Positions 25,044 to 39,290 of a DNA stretch of 64,000 nt are shown one piece after another (the stretch's first letter is position 1; the number at the start of each line of letters is the position of its first letter). The notes beneath the pieces were generated by a model. That model did no database searches and was not told the origin of the DNA. It saw only the letters and a program-made list of their open reading frames with translations. The DNA comes from Embiotoca jacksoni (taxonomy: Eukaryota > Chordata > Actinopteri > Embiotocidae). The position numbers were made by a program, and so were the translations under genes. The stretch is taken from the NCBI GenBank assembly GCA_022577435.1, contig JAKOON010000009.1:2939754-3003753 (forward strand), written 5' to 3'.

Positions 25044-25672
25044 GTCTTTCAAATCTCCTCATGAAAAATAGGAGGAGCAGAGGAAGGAGGTCAAATGGCA
25101 TTTGAAGTTTGGGCTGAAGGACCGAGAGGTGTCAAATCAAACAGACAATTTGAACAAGAAAAAATGTCTCCCCCAAACAAAACTCATGAAAAGGTGGAAG
25201 AAACCTCAGAAAGAGCAAGCGAGGAGGGATTCCTCTTCCAGGATGGACATGCAGTAGAAGTTATGAGTAGAACAGCATAGATAATCAGGATGTCAAAAAA
25301 AAAGAAGAATATACTGTATGAGAAAGATTGTCGTCGCCGTCTCTGAATGCTACAATACCCACGAGCTTCAGCTGCCCGACTACAGTATGCAGAAGAAGAA
25401 CATTTGCTTTGCAAGTAGGAAAAAAAAAAAACATGACTTAGTGACTTTCATGGACACAGAAGTTTATCACAAAAATAACCAGAAGGCAGGTTGAAAATAA
25501 GAAAAACGGTGGTACATGGAGGAAAAGTAAGAAATAATGTGATGGATCAGAAGCATTAAGGAAGTCGAACACCAAAAAGTAATTGAGGTAAATAAATGGG
25601 TGAAGCAGCAAAGGTGAACTTGAATAAAAGCAAATGAAAAAACAGGAAGACCCAGAACAAAAGAACAATGAA
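25044..25672. other. Purine/A-rich sequence
   Basis: A- and AG-rich; minus-strand frames are Ser/Phe/Leu-rich artefacts. No gene. Confidence 0.5.
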
Positions 25673-25707
<35 letters not shown>

Positions 25708-25728
25708 CGATGACGATGATGATGATGT
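25673..25728. repeat. (GAT)n trinucleotide repeat
   Basis: About 18 GAT units with two GAC variants; the minus strand reads as poly-Ser, which explains the 155-codon minus frame. Confidence 0.92.
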
Positions 25729-25779
25729 ATGTACGCCTACTCTCAGATCATGACTTCCCCTCTCCACAATGAGGTCAAT

Positions 25780-26190
25780 GCTATAATCATGTGTGGACGA
25801 GAGAGGTTCACAGATATCAGGGAAGGAGCTTTCGCCATAATGGATTAGACCCATGGCACCCCCACTCTTTCTGCCCCTTCCCCTCCCTCCCCCCACCCCT
25901 ATCATTTGTCTCTCCCTCCATCACCTCTCCCCTCCTCCATCTCATCTCTCCATCTCCCAGACAGTCGTTCATCTTCCACCGCGTGCCGCCGTTCCCATTT
26001 GTTCTCTCTTGACATGGCCTTTTACCTCAGATCCAATTCCCACCGTTTTAATCGAGACAAAATCACATTACGGCGGGTCTCCCGCTCCTGCCGGCCTGCG
26101 ACCATTTTGTGTTCGCAATAGGGTGTGTCCACCTGCACACAGGCCACGCTGCCGACTGGAGATGTTTTATTCCTGCCTTTGTCTAATTGG
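25780..26190. promoter_or_regulatory. Conserved-element-like segment with C-rich core
   Basis: 25790-25865 and 26010-26190 are complex unique sequence (for example CCATAATGGATTAGACCC near 25835 and GTCTAATTGGCC near 26181) flanking a C-rich tract. C4-T-C3-T-C6-A-C4 at about 25877-25900 makes the minus strand quadruplex-prone. Confidence 0.28.
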
Positions 26191-26584
26191 CCTTCTGTAG
26201 TCAAGTGTGTGTGTGTTTGGATGTCCGTGTGCTTATACTTGTATAACGGAATGAACGTAACACTAGAGTAGAGTACACAAGATATGTAGTATATATAATT
26301 ATTTTATGATATAAGCAGTTTGTGTTATAATCACCTTGATATTTTTCTCTTTTACCAATTTTTTTTTTCTTTTTTTCTGTATTTGGTTTGTGCTATGGCA
26401 ACTCACATCAATTTGCATCACGTAAACGACAGCAACAACAAAAAAAAGGGTGCCAGATTCTATTGCTTTCAATTCTATATCTCTGATAGATCGGTTTGGC
26501 TGCATGCATGATGACATTTTTCAGTGAATGTTATCTGACCGACTTCATACCTGTGTGTGCATTGGGGCCACATGACAAACACAG
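26191..26584. other. AT-rich unique sequence
   Basis: T-run near 26361-26369; nothing else seen. Confidence 0.5.
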
Positions 26585-26612
26585 CGTGTGCGTGTGCGTG
26601 TCTGTCTGTGTG

Positions 26613-26677
<65 letters not shown>

Positions 26678-26678
26678 G
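26585..26678. repeat. (TG)n microsatellite, interrupted
   Basis: TG tract with CG and CTG interruptions at its 5' end, perfect for about 46 bp, then ATG-interrupted. Confidence 0.92.
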
Positions 26679-27460
26679 AGGTTTTTTGTGTTTATCTCCT
26701 CTGGTCCCATATCCCCTACTATTCTTTGACAGATGGAGCAACAGAGGGATGAGGAGAAAGGGCAGGTGGAGAGAAAGACAGGGAAAAAAAGGGAGAGAGA
26801 GATGAGTCACTCGCTTTTGGGAGAGGAGACATCAGTATCACAGAAAGGAATCTTTTTTTTTCTTCTTTTCTTTCTCTTTCTCGCTTTGACCACATCTTTC
26901 TCTTCAACTTATTTTCACCTCACCTCACTATCTGTCATGTCAACATTCGGATCATTTCTGTAATATTGTTGCAGTTCTTTTTCTTTTCCTTCTTTTTTGA
27001 AGTCGCCTTCACACCGAGTCACTTATTGCATCTTGAGTGGATCCAATCTCAAAAAGTTATATTTAAATTAAGTCAAGAGGCTTTCAAGATTGATTGAAAT
27101 CCAAATGTTCACGGAGCAGGGGCAACAACTGTAGTGGGTCAGACTTTACAGGGAGCCCAATTTAGTGAGTATGGGTGGTGAGGATTGCGTTGTTGTGGGC
27201 GAGAAATTTGTGAGCGGGTGCGTCGTCACTTTTGAGAGCTGAAGTGCGGGTTGCAATCTGAATTTGCTGTTTGATCGCTTCTTGTATAATTTGTTCACAA
27301 CAAAGAGGTCAACCCTTCACACGTAGGTCAGATTGGACGGATGTGTTGGCAACCACACCAAACCTTATCCTCAGAGGTTGTAGATTAATTAAAAAAAAAA
27401 AAAAAAAAAAAATTATTTGGAAGGTTCAATGTTGAATTTCTGAAAGCAGCGCAGGGTCGA
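26679..27460. other. Purine patch and unique sequence with A22
   Basis: Purine-rich at 26745-26800, TTC-rich at 26851-26880, A22 at 27391-27412. 27000-27380 is unique GT-leaning DNA; TTCACACCGAGTC near 27008 is a word I associate with fish DNA transposons, but no partner end is visible. Confidence 0.45.
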
Positions 27461-27545
27461 AAATAATAATAATAATAATAATAAACTGTATTTGTATAGC
27501 ACCTTTCATACAAGAAATGCAGCTCAAGGTGCTTCACAGCAAGAT
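27461..27545 (+). repeat. (AAT)n plus teleost repeat fragment
   Basis: About seven AAT units followed by CTGTATTTGTATAGCACCTT and GCTCAAGGTGCTTCACAGC, matching from memory the common fish repeat with TTTATTTGTATAGCACCTTT. Probably the truncated 3' end of a LINE-type element, with the AAT run as its tail. Confidence 0.5.
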
Positions 27546-28080
27546 AATAACATGCAGTGTTTCACATAAAATAGTTTAAATAAGACATTTAAAATATAGA
27601 AAAGAAATGAGATAAAACTGATACAAATACTTTTCTTTTTTAAGGTAATGACAATGACTTATTTTGTAAAGGCTTGGACAGGTTTGGTGACCAGTGACGT
27701 GAAGTGGTGATCATTTGTGTTGTAGCACTGTGTACCAGCAAACACAAACATCTACAAAAGCAAGGCGAGGAAGAAGACTCCTGGTTAACAGAAACAGGAA
27801 TCTTAACAATGGAGGTTTGGAAATATTGAGGAAGCTACTACACAATGCTTCATGAAAAGAAAATGCATTCGGCACGTTTGTTTTTAGGTCTCAGTGATAT
27901 ACACACTGCATTTTGACAACAAAACTCCCGCTCCACAGAGTGCTTTTGAAATTGAAGCATTGCATGTTTCCACTGCTTCTGGGAATTATTATTTTTTTTT
28001 TTCCCATTGTTTCTATTCAGACAATACAAGCCACAACATTACAGTATTTTTATCCTTTGACGTAGTTTGTTTCATCCTTG
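27546..28080. other. Unique AT-rich sequence
   Basis: Nothing recognised apart from a T-run at 27990-28001. Confidence 0.45.
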
Positions 28081-28800
28081 CCGTGTGGAAACGGAGAGAT
28101 AAAATGACACTAATGAATCTCCTGCTGTTCTGCTGCCGTTATTAGTTGAGCTGTGATTATATAGAAGATGTAGTCTGTCTGAAACATGAACTCTCAGCAG
28201 GGTGTAATGCACAGATTCGTCTCTCTGCTGAAAGAGAGATAGATAATGATGACAAGGAGCGATATCCTCCTATTGTGTAGCGTTGTCTACGATGATGGTG
28301 TGTCTTTCGTGCTCATTTCATTCATTCTTCTGTAACAACTGTGAAAGAGGAAGAGGCTTAATGAAGACGGAGAAAATGGGCGTCCTCTTGTTGTGATTAG
28401 TCTCATCCCGAGGGCCGAGGCTATCTCTGCTACACTCCCCCCTCTGCCTCTTCGCTGGTCTAAACAATAGATAATATCTTTGTACTGAATGAAGCGGAGA
28501 CTGAGGGAACAAGTGTCCCCGCGCTGTGTTTACTTCGTCGAAGTCTTTGGCACTCTCTCCTCTCACCATGCGAGTTCAAAGCAGCGATAACGTCTGTGTA
28601 TTAAAAGAGAGTGAAAAAGAGTGCATGCTGCAGATGGAGAATAAGCGTCCTCCTCTTGTGGCCGTAGTCGTGTCCTCCAGCCGAGGGAGTCCGTCCGTGA
28701 GGGCTGGATATGTTTGTAATTGGATGAGAGCTTTAAGCCTCGAGTCCAGATAAGAGGCGGTTATGTAAGATTAATTTAGCGATAGAGCTCTTCAAGAAAA
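28081..28800. promoter_or_regulatory. Conserved-element-like segment
   Basis: Complex unique sequence, CpG-containing at 28390-28570 and 28680-28700, with GACACTAATGAATCTCC (near 28106) and AAGATTAATTTAGCG (near 28767). Weak open frames on both strands, none with domain or bias. Candidate regulatory DNA. Confidence 0.28.
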
Positions 28801-29370
28801 CTGTGGGGAGATTGAAATGGAAAAAAGAACCCCCCCAAAAAAACAGTAAAGTGCCCCAGAATTGACCACATGCAATGCACCATCCCTAAAAATAACTACT
28901 CCTCTCCTAGATTCTGCAGACCTTTGATAAAATCTCTTGTGTAATGCAAAGTGAGGAGTCCGTGATTGCACTAAAAATGTCGCTCCCTTAAATGTATAAA
29001 ACACCTGCTCTTGCAAAATGACTTAAGAAACAACAGAAAAAGGACACAACAGACAGCATATACTTAAAAAAAAAAAAAAAAATGAGGGAGAAAGAAATTT
29101 GGACCAAAGAAAAAGAAGCTCAAGCTATAGTGGTAGTGTAAAATATGAGTATAGTATGATAAAGAATTTGTGGCGTGTTTCTTTAGTCCTTTGTTCAATA
29201 TCACCAGATCGCACTTCCATTGTGTTCCTGAGGGCAACTTCAGTGAACCCTGGTCACTAACGTACCTGTCTGCAGCCTATTTGGTGCCATCGTATTCCAT
29301 GTACTTGTGTGTCTGTGCATGAAAGTGTGGGAATGTGCTAACATGGGTTTCTGAGTATGTAGAGTGTTAT

Positions 29371-29371
<1 letters not shown>
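28801..29371. other. Unique sequence with A-runs
   Basis: A-run at 29067-29082; otherwise nothing. Confidence 0.5.
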
Positions 29372-29453
<82 letters not shown>

Positions 29454-29473
29454 AAGAGAGGGAGGGAGAGAGG
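29372..29473. repeat. (TG)n(AG)n compound microsatellite
   Basis: About 35 TG units with one ATG interruption, then an imperfect AG/GGA tract. Confidence 0.93.
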
Positions 29474-29770
29474 AAAAAAAAGCCGACAGGCCGGATGAGA
29501 GAGAAAGAGCTCTTGTGGAGTATACTTGTCAGAGTTACTGTTTGTGATAATGAGTCTTGGTACGAGGCGTGTGTGTGTAGTTTCATCTGTGTTCAGTGTT
29601 CCTTTTACAAGTGGATGTGACCTTTTTATTCTCGGTCTTATTTGCTTGCTGTCATCCATAGATGTTTTTTTTTTTTTTTTTTTTTTTTTACTAGACTCTA
29701 ATTTTATTGTTAAACTTGTGGGAACGAACTCTTTGTGCCCAGAGTTGGCCCTGCACAATTGTAAACTGTG
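29474..29770. other. Unique sequence with T25
   Basis: T25 at 29665-29689; nothing else. Confidence 0.55.
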
Positions 29771-29934
29771 TTAAAGGAATAGTTCTGACAGGTGACAAAG
29801 ATAGATGGATCTTTTATGCGTTATAAAAATGGAGCCAACAGGTGGTTAGCTTAACTCAACATAAAGACCGGAAACAAAAGGAAACAGCTCGATTGTTTCT
29901 GTCCAAATCGAACAAAATGTGCCTGCCAGCACCA
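29771..29934 (+). repeat. Teleost interspersed repeat (TTAAAGGAATAGTTC family)
   Basis: TTAAAGGAATAGTTC at the start, then AATGGAGCCAACAGGTGGTT, AGCTTAACTCAACATAAAGA, GGAAACAGCTCGATTGTTTC and GCCTGCCAGCACC in the expected order. From memory this is one of the most frequent short repeats of spiny-rayed fishes. Non-coding and diverged. It supports the acanthomorph assignment. Confidence 0.6.
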
Positions 29935-30647
29935 CAGTGGGGAGCAGTTCTGGTCTCCTGTTGCTGCTGTGAAGTTTCCACTATATTTGGAGACGGACAG
30001 TTTGCAATTGATATCAAATTTTAGGCCCGAAACAACCCAAAGCAGAAACTTATGTTCGGGCATCTGGTGGTTATAGTCTAAGGGTCGGTTCAACCGCGTG
30101 TATGCAGGCATGCACATAGTTTAGGTTTCATTCGTCTCCTGATATATCACTGCAGGAGTTAATTTATTTTTATGCTGCTGAAATTATTTGAAATTAAAAA
30201 AAAAAAAAAATCATCTTCAACCAGAAGTATTCTTTGTTAATGAAATTAGTAATACGACTGCTTTTTCATTCACCTATATTCTACTGTTAGGGTGACATTT
30301 TAATTTTTTAAGATTTTTTTTTAATCTCAAAACATTCAAAAACTGAAAATAACAAACAAAAAGTACCGAGAAGTTACTGATAAAATATGCCTTTGTGTAA
30401 TTTGGTTGAACTGGCCCTTTTTAAGGTCAGGCTGAGCTTCCATAAAAGACTTGATGACACAACACAATGTCCTCACAAGTGACAAAAACAAGTGTGAGCA
30501 TGTATGTGTGACACAATTACCTCCTGTAACACAAACTTGACATGTATGGATGTCTTTTTGTCATGGAGGAACGTGTGTGTATATATTCATATCGTTTTTT
30601 GCCTTCCTATCATGACTGTATGCATGTGTGTGTAACCTATCGCCTAT

Positions 30648-30649
<2 letters not shown>
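29935..30649. other. AT-rich unique sequence
   Basis: A-run at 30196-30210 and T-runs near 30313. Nothing recognised. Confidence 0.5.

Positions 30650-30706
<57 letters not shown>
30650..30706. repeat. (TG)n microsatellite
   Basis: About 28 uninterrupted TG units. Confidence 0.95.
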
Positions 30707-30707
<1 letters not shown>

Positions 30708-30709
30708 CG

Positions 30710-31330
30710 GTGCACTCGGCCCTCCCACGAGGTGGCAACGAGAGTGAATGAGCTCTTCCTCCCCCACAGTGTCCGAGGGGACCAGCATCTGTCACCGTGA
30801 TGCACTCTCCAATGGTACAAACTCCATTACCCGGTGTCCTGCTTCTCTGTCAATGTCAGCAACCCTCCCAGCACCCTCGCCGGGTGGCTGCATCAGACAC
30901 AGACATACCAAACGAATAACAACATGGTCAGCTGCACACGTACGTTTGGCCGCACGTGCACGACACGTGGTACGCAGCGAACTACGATGAGTCGGTAGAT
31001 CAGCGCGAAGTACCAGAAACACCCGGAGATGGAGAGGTGGGACATTCGGAGACCTCCGCCAGCACTCTGACAAAGATTACCCAGAGATTACCCTCTCCCT
31101 GCTGTCTATCCATCTCTCTGACTCTCCTTCACTCGTTAAGTCACTCTTTCACTCTCCGGCCTATATTTGCACACATACAGACACACACCGCACACCCACG
31201 CGTTACCTTGACGAGAGCCCATTCAAGCTGCTCTCTCCCTCTTTATATTTCCAGGAGGGCTCACCATAATGGCTGCAAAAGTCCCGAGAGCTTCTCGACA
31301 GCCACTTGTGCGGCTCTTTCAATAATGAAC
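30710..31330. promoter_or_regulatory. CpG-rich block with E-box cluster
   Basis: CpG is unusually dense at 30880-31060 compared with the rest of the window. Two CACGTG E-boxes lie 5 bp apart (30953-30958 and 30964-30969) and a CAGCTG E-box at 30929-30934. CACGTG is bound by CLOCK/BMAL, USF, MYC and HIF-type bHLH factors. Weak open frames exist on both strands (+30956-31336, -30792-31073) without a recognisable domain, so a short exon cannot be excluded, but a promoter/enhancer reading is simpler. Confidence 0.35.
30725..30738 (+). promoter_or_regulatory. CTCF-binding motif, near consensus
   Basis: CCACGAGGTGGCAA agrees with the vertebrate CTCF core CCASNAGRKGGCRS at almost every position. 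Motif direction is plus. Confidence 0.5.
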
Positions 31331-34694
<3,364 letters not shown>

Positions 34695-34804
34695 CATTTT
34701 GCCTTTTTATGGGTAGTGGCAGGAGAAGAAAATATCGGGGAGAGAACAGGAGAACGTCGTGCGGCAAATCTTCGGCTGGCCGGGAGCCGAACCACGGACT
34801 CCAG
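34695..34804 (+). repeat. Teleost interspersed repeat (GTCGTGCGGCAAA type)
   Basis: GCCTTTTTATGGGTAGTGGC, AGAGAACAGGAGAACGTCGT, GCGGCAAATCTTCGGCTGGC and CGGGAGCCGAACCACGGACT appear in the order of a widespread fish repeat I know from memory (gatgacatgcggcaaag followed by gccgggagtcgaacc). The GAGCCGAACC word is like a reversed pol III B-box. Non-coding. Confidence 0.5.
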
Positions 34805-35485
34805 TTTTAAGGGCATTTTTTACCGTAGTGGAAAGGACCCTAAAAACTCAAAAAGCCATTGAGTCACAGATGTAGCAACTTACTTCACTGACCTCAGAGG
34901 GCCGTCTATAGTCTCCCTGCCAGGCTGTATTATGTAGCTCCAAAAAAAACAAGGCACCAAGCACTTGTTGCTGCTTGTGAAGCATTATTGCTGTGACCGC
35001 AATTGTTGGAGGTGACTCCGATCAACATTTTGACCGACATCTCTCTCTTCTGTGGTTTGTAGAAGCTGGACGGTCAGAAAACATCATTTCGGGAAATTGT
35101 AGTGACCTGTAATGGTAAAGGTTGTACTGCAGGTTCCTCATCTCCTGTGAGAGTTACGTCTGAAACCCTCTCCTTTTCCATCCTCTTCTTCCAGAGCTGC
35201 CTCACATGTCCATCTGCGCCTCTATTCCTAATTCATTTACTTATCACCTGTTCCCTGTGTTCCTCCTCCTCCTCCTCCTCCTCCTCCTCCAGCAGCTCAC
35301 ATTAATGATGTTGGCATCACGGGGACGAGCCACTTCATTGTCGCCTCACCAGCCCTCATCCACCTGTTCCCTATTTCCATCTTTATTCATTTAGGCCCGT
35401 GCCTCTCTTCCCCCGAAGATGCGTATTAATGCTAATAGTGCAAATTCATTGAGGTACAGAGACGGAGGGAGAGAAGAAAAGAGGG
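34805..35485. promoter_or_regulatory. Conserved-element-like segment with (CCT)n
   Basis: 34960-35060 and 35290-35460 are complex unique sequence, the latter with CACATTAATGATG (35298) and GTATTAATGCTAATAGTGC (35422), which are homeodomain-type words. A (CCT)n run sits at about 35262-35291. Confidence 0.28.
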
Positions 35486-35495
35486 CGAGAGAGAG

Positions 35496-35546
<51 letters not shown>

Positions 35547-35548
35547 GT
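35486..35548. repeat. (GA)n microsatellite
   Basis: Mostly uninterrupted GA for about 60 bp with an ACACAC interruption near its start. Confidence 0.9.
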
Positions 35549-36476
35549 AAACGGGTCCAGCTGATGGGATGGGGAGACCAGAGACAATGATTGACTGAGA
35601 GAGCCCTACAAAAATTAGAGGGAGAGAACAGGAGGATGAGGGATGGATGGTGGGCGGAGGAGAAGAGGGGAGATCAACATGGCACTAATTGTTTCCTCTG
35701 CTCCCCCGCCGAGCCTCGATCAGCCATTCATCACCCCGCCGCAATCGGTCCAGCGCCGACACTTTGGCAAATGAGGCCCTCCTCTCGTTCCATCCGTTGA
35801 GACGGCGGCGGCATTCCCGTACGTAGGTGTGTGTGTTTGACGCGTCGCGTGCGCGCGGATATTCAAGCGAGCGAGTGCGACACTACAAAGAGATGACGGC
35901 GGCGTGCGTGTCTGCAAGATGAGTTTGTTTCCCCTTTCGATTGGCGGTGAAAGCAAAAAAAAAATAAAAAAAAAATAAAAAATAAAAATGCAAACACCAT
36001 TTTTCATCCTCTTTTCATTCGGGGCAACACCATCAATCAGCTGTGGTAAATCAAACGGAAAATTATCGGCGAGGGGGTTTCTGCACGACGCTGACGCCGA
36101 TACGCGTTCTTGTATGAAAGGCAAGCAGACATCACGAGGAGGATTAAGCGCCAAGCCGCGACGCTGTAAAACGTGGCCGCCGAGCTTATTGCTTTTATTA
36201 AATGGCAGTAAGGACGCGTTCTAATAAGCGAGTGGAAATTAGCTCGGCTCTTTGGCACTCGGCTCCGAATGTCTCGGGGAAATATAAAATGTGACAAGTG
36301 AAAAATCAAATCGCCAATAATAGCTGCTACCACAACTTGACAACCACCATTACTGCTTTCAGGCGCTTAGCAAGTCCTCCTTTAGAAGCCAGTGATCTCT
36401 AAAGCATTGGAATTATATTACATATTCATCACAGTAATTGCTGTAATTTCCACCAAAAGTCCCATTATACATTTAC
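35549..36476. promoter_or_regulatory. Conserved-element-like, CpG-containing segment
   Basis: Complex unique sequence at 35680-35800 and 36020-36470, interrupted by an A-rich patch at 35956-35988. Words include TGGCACTAATTGTTTCC (35680), CACCATCAATCAGCTG (36027) and ACAGTAATTGCTGTAATTTC (36430). CpG density is clearly above the window average. Part of the densest candidate regulatory run of the window. Confidence 0.32.
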
Positions 36477-36562
36477 TCGGCTACATCTTGTGGTCTTCCT
36501 CGGAGGATCGAGTCGCGCTGTATTCGTGTCATTCTCCGAGGAAGGCCGTGATGTGCGGCTGG
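36477..36562 (+). ncRNA. Candidate RNA hairpin (pre-miRNA-like)
   Basis: The 32-nt arm 36477-36508 can pair with 36531-36562 across a 22-nt loop: 30 of 32 positions pair (mismatches 36487/36552 and 36483/36556). About nine pairs are G-U, all consistent with a plus-strand transcript; on the minus strand they would be A-C mismatches. The core 36495-36505/36534-36544 is an 11-bp perfect inverted repeat CTTCCTCGGAG/CTCCGAGGAAG. Length and stem resemble an animal pre-miRNA, although the loop is large and I recognise no known mature miRNA. It lies inside a conserved-element-like segment. Transcription is not shown; structure by chance or an old inverted duplication are alternatives. Confidence 0.35.
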
Positions 36563-37201
36563 ACGCTTCAGAAACGACAAGCAAGTCTTGCCATGAGAAT
36601 TGCTTTTTCTTTTTCCAGTGTCGAGGTTACATCCTCATCCTGTTAGATTTACTTTTTCTATTTAGTAGTTTCAAAGCACACAAAAAGTGCCACCCGTGCG
36701 CCAATCAGACGCCTCGTTAACTCACGGGACGCTACGCAAACCAGGACTTTATTATGACTGCCGACGTCGCTCGTGCACCGGAGTAAGACACCGTCTGATA
36801 GAGAGCTGCAGCGGCAAGGTGAGGTGACCGATGAGCGTGACGTAAATTACATGTTTTTTGTAAATAAAACTGACAAATATGAAAAAAAAATACAATCACA
36901 AATTTGTGGACCCGACTGCCCGCGTGTGCGTCACCTGTTGCCGTGTGGCGCCATTTCATTTCCAACGTCCGTATTGACGGATTAGAGCGGCCACCTGATG
37001 AGCCAAGTGATATTTAATAGAGTCGACGTCCATTTTTTTTTTTTTTTTTTTTACACGCGTGGCTCCCAGCTAAAATATACAGATCTGTGATCGCACAGCA
37101 TGATCCTGGTAAAATCCCAGTGAAGGCTCTAATTATATCACGCAGGTACTGCACCAGGTAAAGGGCGGGGCTTCCCCTGGGCTATACCACTCCTCTGTCT
37201 C

Positions 37202-37202
<1 letters not shown>
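36563..37202. other. Unique sequence, CpG-containing, with T20
   Basis: CpG-containing at 36690-36780 and 36900-36990; T20 at 37033-37052. 37080-37190 is complex. No gene recognised. Confidence 0.4.

Positions 37203-37248
<46 letters not shown>
37203..37248. repeat. (GT)n microsatellite
   Basis: About 23 uninterrupted GT units. Confidence 0.95.
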
Positions 37249-37249
<1 letters not shown>

Positions 37250-37917
37250 TCTCGCTATGATTGCGTGACTCGGCCAATGGAAACGCAGCACCGCAGCTGT
37301 TCTCCAGAGCCCTCGATCAGACCTTGACCTCTCGCACGCCGATACCTACATCATCACGTGCCCGGGAACATGAAACTTTATATATATATTTTTTTCATTA
37401 TCTGGATGTAAAGCGCACCCTTCTCTGTAATTTCATTTTCACTGTTCTAAATTAATCACGGGGCATGCGGAGAGGACTTTATTTATTTATTTATCACTTG
37501 AACATCTACGAAATTGCATCAGATGGGATGCGGCGTGCCCGTCGGGAGCCCTTTCTTCCAAAGACCGGTTGATTCTTTTGAATTTATTCCACGTTCGTCA
37601 ACGTGGCAGCGTCGTTTCAAAAAAACAACAAAAAAAACAAAACAATCTTTTCATTAGGGGTGCCGCAATTAAGGCGACATCTCACGGAGACGGAACGGGA
37701 GGAGGGCGGCGAGGGGGAGAGGGATGGGCCGGGAGACAAAGGGGAGCATGTGCACTTCAATGTGCGCCCGTGTAGCGTGTTTGAGTGATTAATGTGCAAA
37801 TTTAATTACACGTACATGCTCGGATTATCTTCCGTGAGGAGAACGTATAGACGTGAGCTGTTTGGCGAGAGATACGGTGGCATCATGGGAAATCGGAAGA
37901 CGGGTGGGGTGGGGTGG
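37249..37917. promoter_or_regulatory. Conserved-element-like segment
   Basis: Complex sequence at 37455-37600 and 37645-37880, CpG-containing, with the AT-rich words CGCAATTAAGGCG (37665) and GAGTGATTAATGTGC (37783). No coding frame. Confidence 0.25.
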
Positions 37918-37986
37918 TGGTGTGTGTGTGCGTGTGCGTGCGTGCATGTTTGTGTGTGTGTGTGTGTGTGTGAGGGGGGGGGGGGA
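37918..37986. repeat. (TG)n microsatellite ending in G-run
   Basis: Interrupted TG/CG tract followed by about 11 G near 37975-37985. Confidence 0.9.
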
Positions 37987-38156
37987 GCTCACGCACTTGT
38001 AGTGCTCTTGAGATTGTGGGTCCCTGTAACTGTGATGATGGTGTTGAAAACCACACTGAGCCTATGGTGGGAGGCTTCTTTCATAGGAGAGCCTCCCTGA
38101 TGCCGGCGGTGGTGCTGCTCCTCATCTCTGCAACGTATATCAAATGCTAATTATTT
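37987..38156. other. Short unique spacer
   Basis: Unique sequence between two microsatellites; nothing recognised. Confidence 0.5.
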
Positions 38157-38199
38157 GGTGTGTGTGTGTGTGTGTGTGTGTGCGTGCGCGCGCGCGCGT
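38157..38199. repeat. (TG)n(CG)n microsatellite, Z-DNA prone
   Basis: About 13 TG units then an alternating GC tract with seven or more CG steps. Confidence 0.92.
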
Positions 38200-38464
38200 C
38201 CAGATGAATCAATAATGCCTTGTGATCTGATGCCGTGTGTTTGAATGCAGCGCCCCTGGCTTGCCTTTGTTAGCTTCCCGCTGGGGCGCCGGACGTACGG
38301 CGCTGAAGGGGAGGACAATAAGCTTATCAGACCAACTGATCTTTCCTGTTCCCATAATCCACTTTGTCTTTCCTCCTTGGTCTGATCTCACTTCTCGGCC
38401 AAGGCTGACTAACCCTGGTGCCGCTGTGTTCCTGTATGCCTCTCTTTTGTTTTGTTTTTCAGGG

Positions 38465-38469
<5 letters not shown>
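38200..38469. promoter_or_regulatory. Conserved-element-like segment
   Basis: 38230-38430 is complex, non-repetitive and balanced, with CCCATAATCCAC near 38351 (TAATCC, an OTX/PITX-type core) and GACAATAAGCTTATCAGACC near 38312. Candidate only. Confidence 0.28.

Positions 38470-38522
<53 letters not shown>
38470..38522. repeat. (GT)n microsatellite
   Basis: About 26 uninterrupted GT units. Confidence 0.95.
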
Positions 38523-38526
<4 letters not shown>

Positions 38527-38799
38527 AACGTATTTGTCTTTGCGTGACGGTGTCGCCATCTCTCTTTACTGTATCTCTGTATTTTTCCTGGTGGGTCATC
38601 AAACATCATGCCTTGAGGTTCAGTTCTTTCAGAACTTGCCTTTGATTATTTTTGCAGTTGGTTATGAAGGTGATTTTTTCTTCTTCTTCTTTTTTTTTTT
38701 GTAGATTTTGACATTCTGAAGAATTGAATCAAGCTGTGTACCATTTTATTTTCAGTTATTCAGTAACATTATTTGTGTATTATTTTGTTTGAAAAAAAA
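38523..38799. other. Unique AT-rich sequence
   Basis: TTC/T-rich at 38676-38700; nothing recognised. Confidence 0.5.
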
Positions 38800-39018
38800 A
38801 ACTGCCCAAAAATGCCTTCTCAAAGATTAAAATCACAATCAAAAAACATTTAGTGTATTATCATTTATGAAAAAGAAAATCACCTCATAATTGAGAAGCT
38901 TGAACCCTGAATGCATTTTTGTAAGAAAGGTCTGTCGAATAGAAGAAAAAAAAAAAAGTTCCCAATTGAATTCCTATTTTTTTTTGATCAGCTAATTGCT
39001 TCAGCTTCCTACATCAAA
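38800..39018 (+). mobile_element. Decayed hAT-like repeat, second copy
   Basis: CTCATAATTGAGAAGCTTGA followed by ACCCTGAATGCATTTTTGTA and, at the end, GATCAGCTAATTGCTTCAGC resemble the fish hAT-type family also seen at 6986-7225 (TTTGAGAAGCTGGAACC and GACTAATCGTTGCAGC in my memory of intact copies). Heavily mutated with A-runs; no coding capacity. Confidence 0.35.
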
Positions 39019-39290
39019 TATTTTTCTTCAAACAAGGAAAATCTGCCAAAATGTTCAGGTGTAAACCTTTTTTTTTTTTTTTATTGACTTATTCCAGTTG
39101 AGTCATTTTTTTTTTTAACGAATGTGTTTTTTGGCGATACTGAAACCACCAATTCCATCAAACCCGGCGGCAGAAGTTTTCACTTCTGACGAATCAGAAA
39201 ATGAAGGTCGTCAGACTGCTCATCAGATGCAGTGACTTATGGAGGGGGACATTTAAAAAAAATTTTTTTTTTTTTTTTTTTGCAGTGTTT
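39019..39290. repeat. T-rich stretch with A8/T19 inverted repeat
   Basis: T-runs at 39068-39083 and 39107-39116; A8 at 39255-39262 directly abuts T19 at 39263-39281, a perfectly self-complementary junction. Confidence 0.7.

Noticed and set aside
25438..25905. 155-codon minus frame with poly-Ser
   Set aside because: The Ser run is the complement of the (GAT)n repeat; the flanking residues are Phe/Leu/Ser from A-rich DNA.
27000..27380. Possible Harbinger/hAT remnant starting TTCACACCGAGTC
   Set aside because: Only one transposon-like word; no inverted partner or target duplication could be found.
34771..34795. tRNA gene suggested by a reversed B-box-like GAGCCGAACC
   Set aside because: No A-box or cloverleaf at tRNA spacing; better explained by the interspersed repeat.
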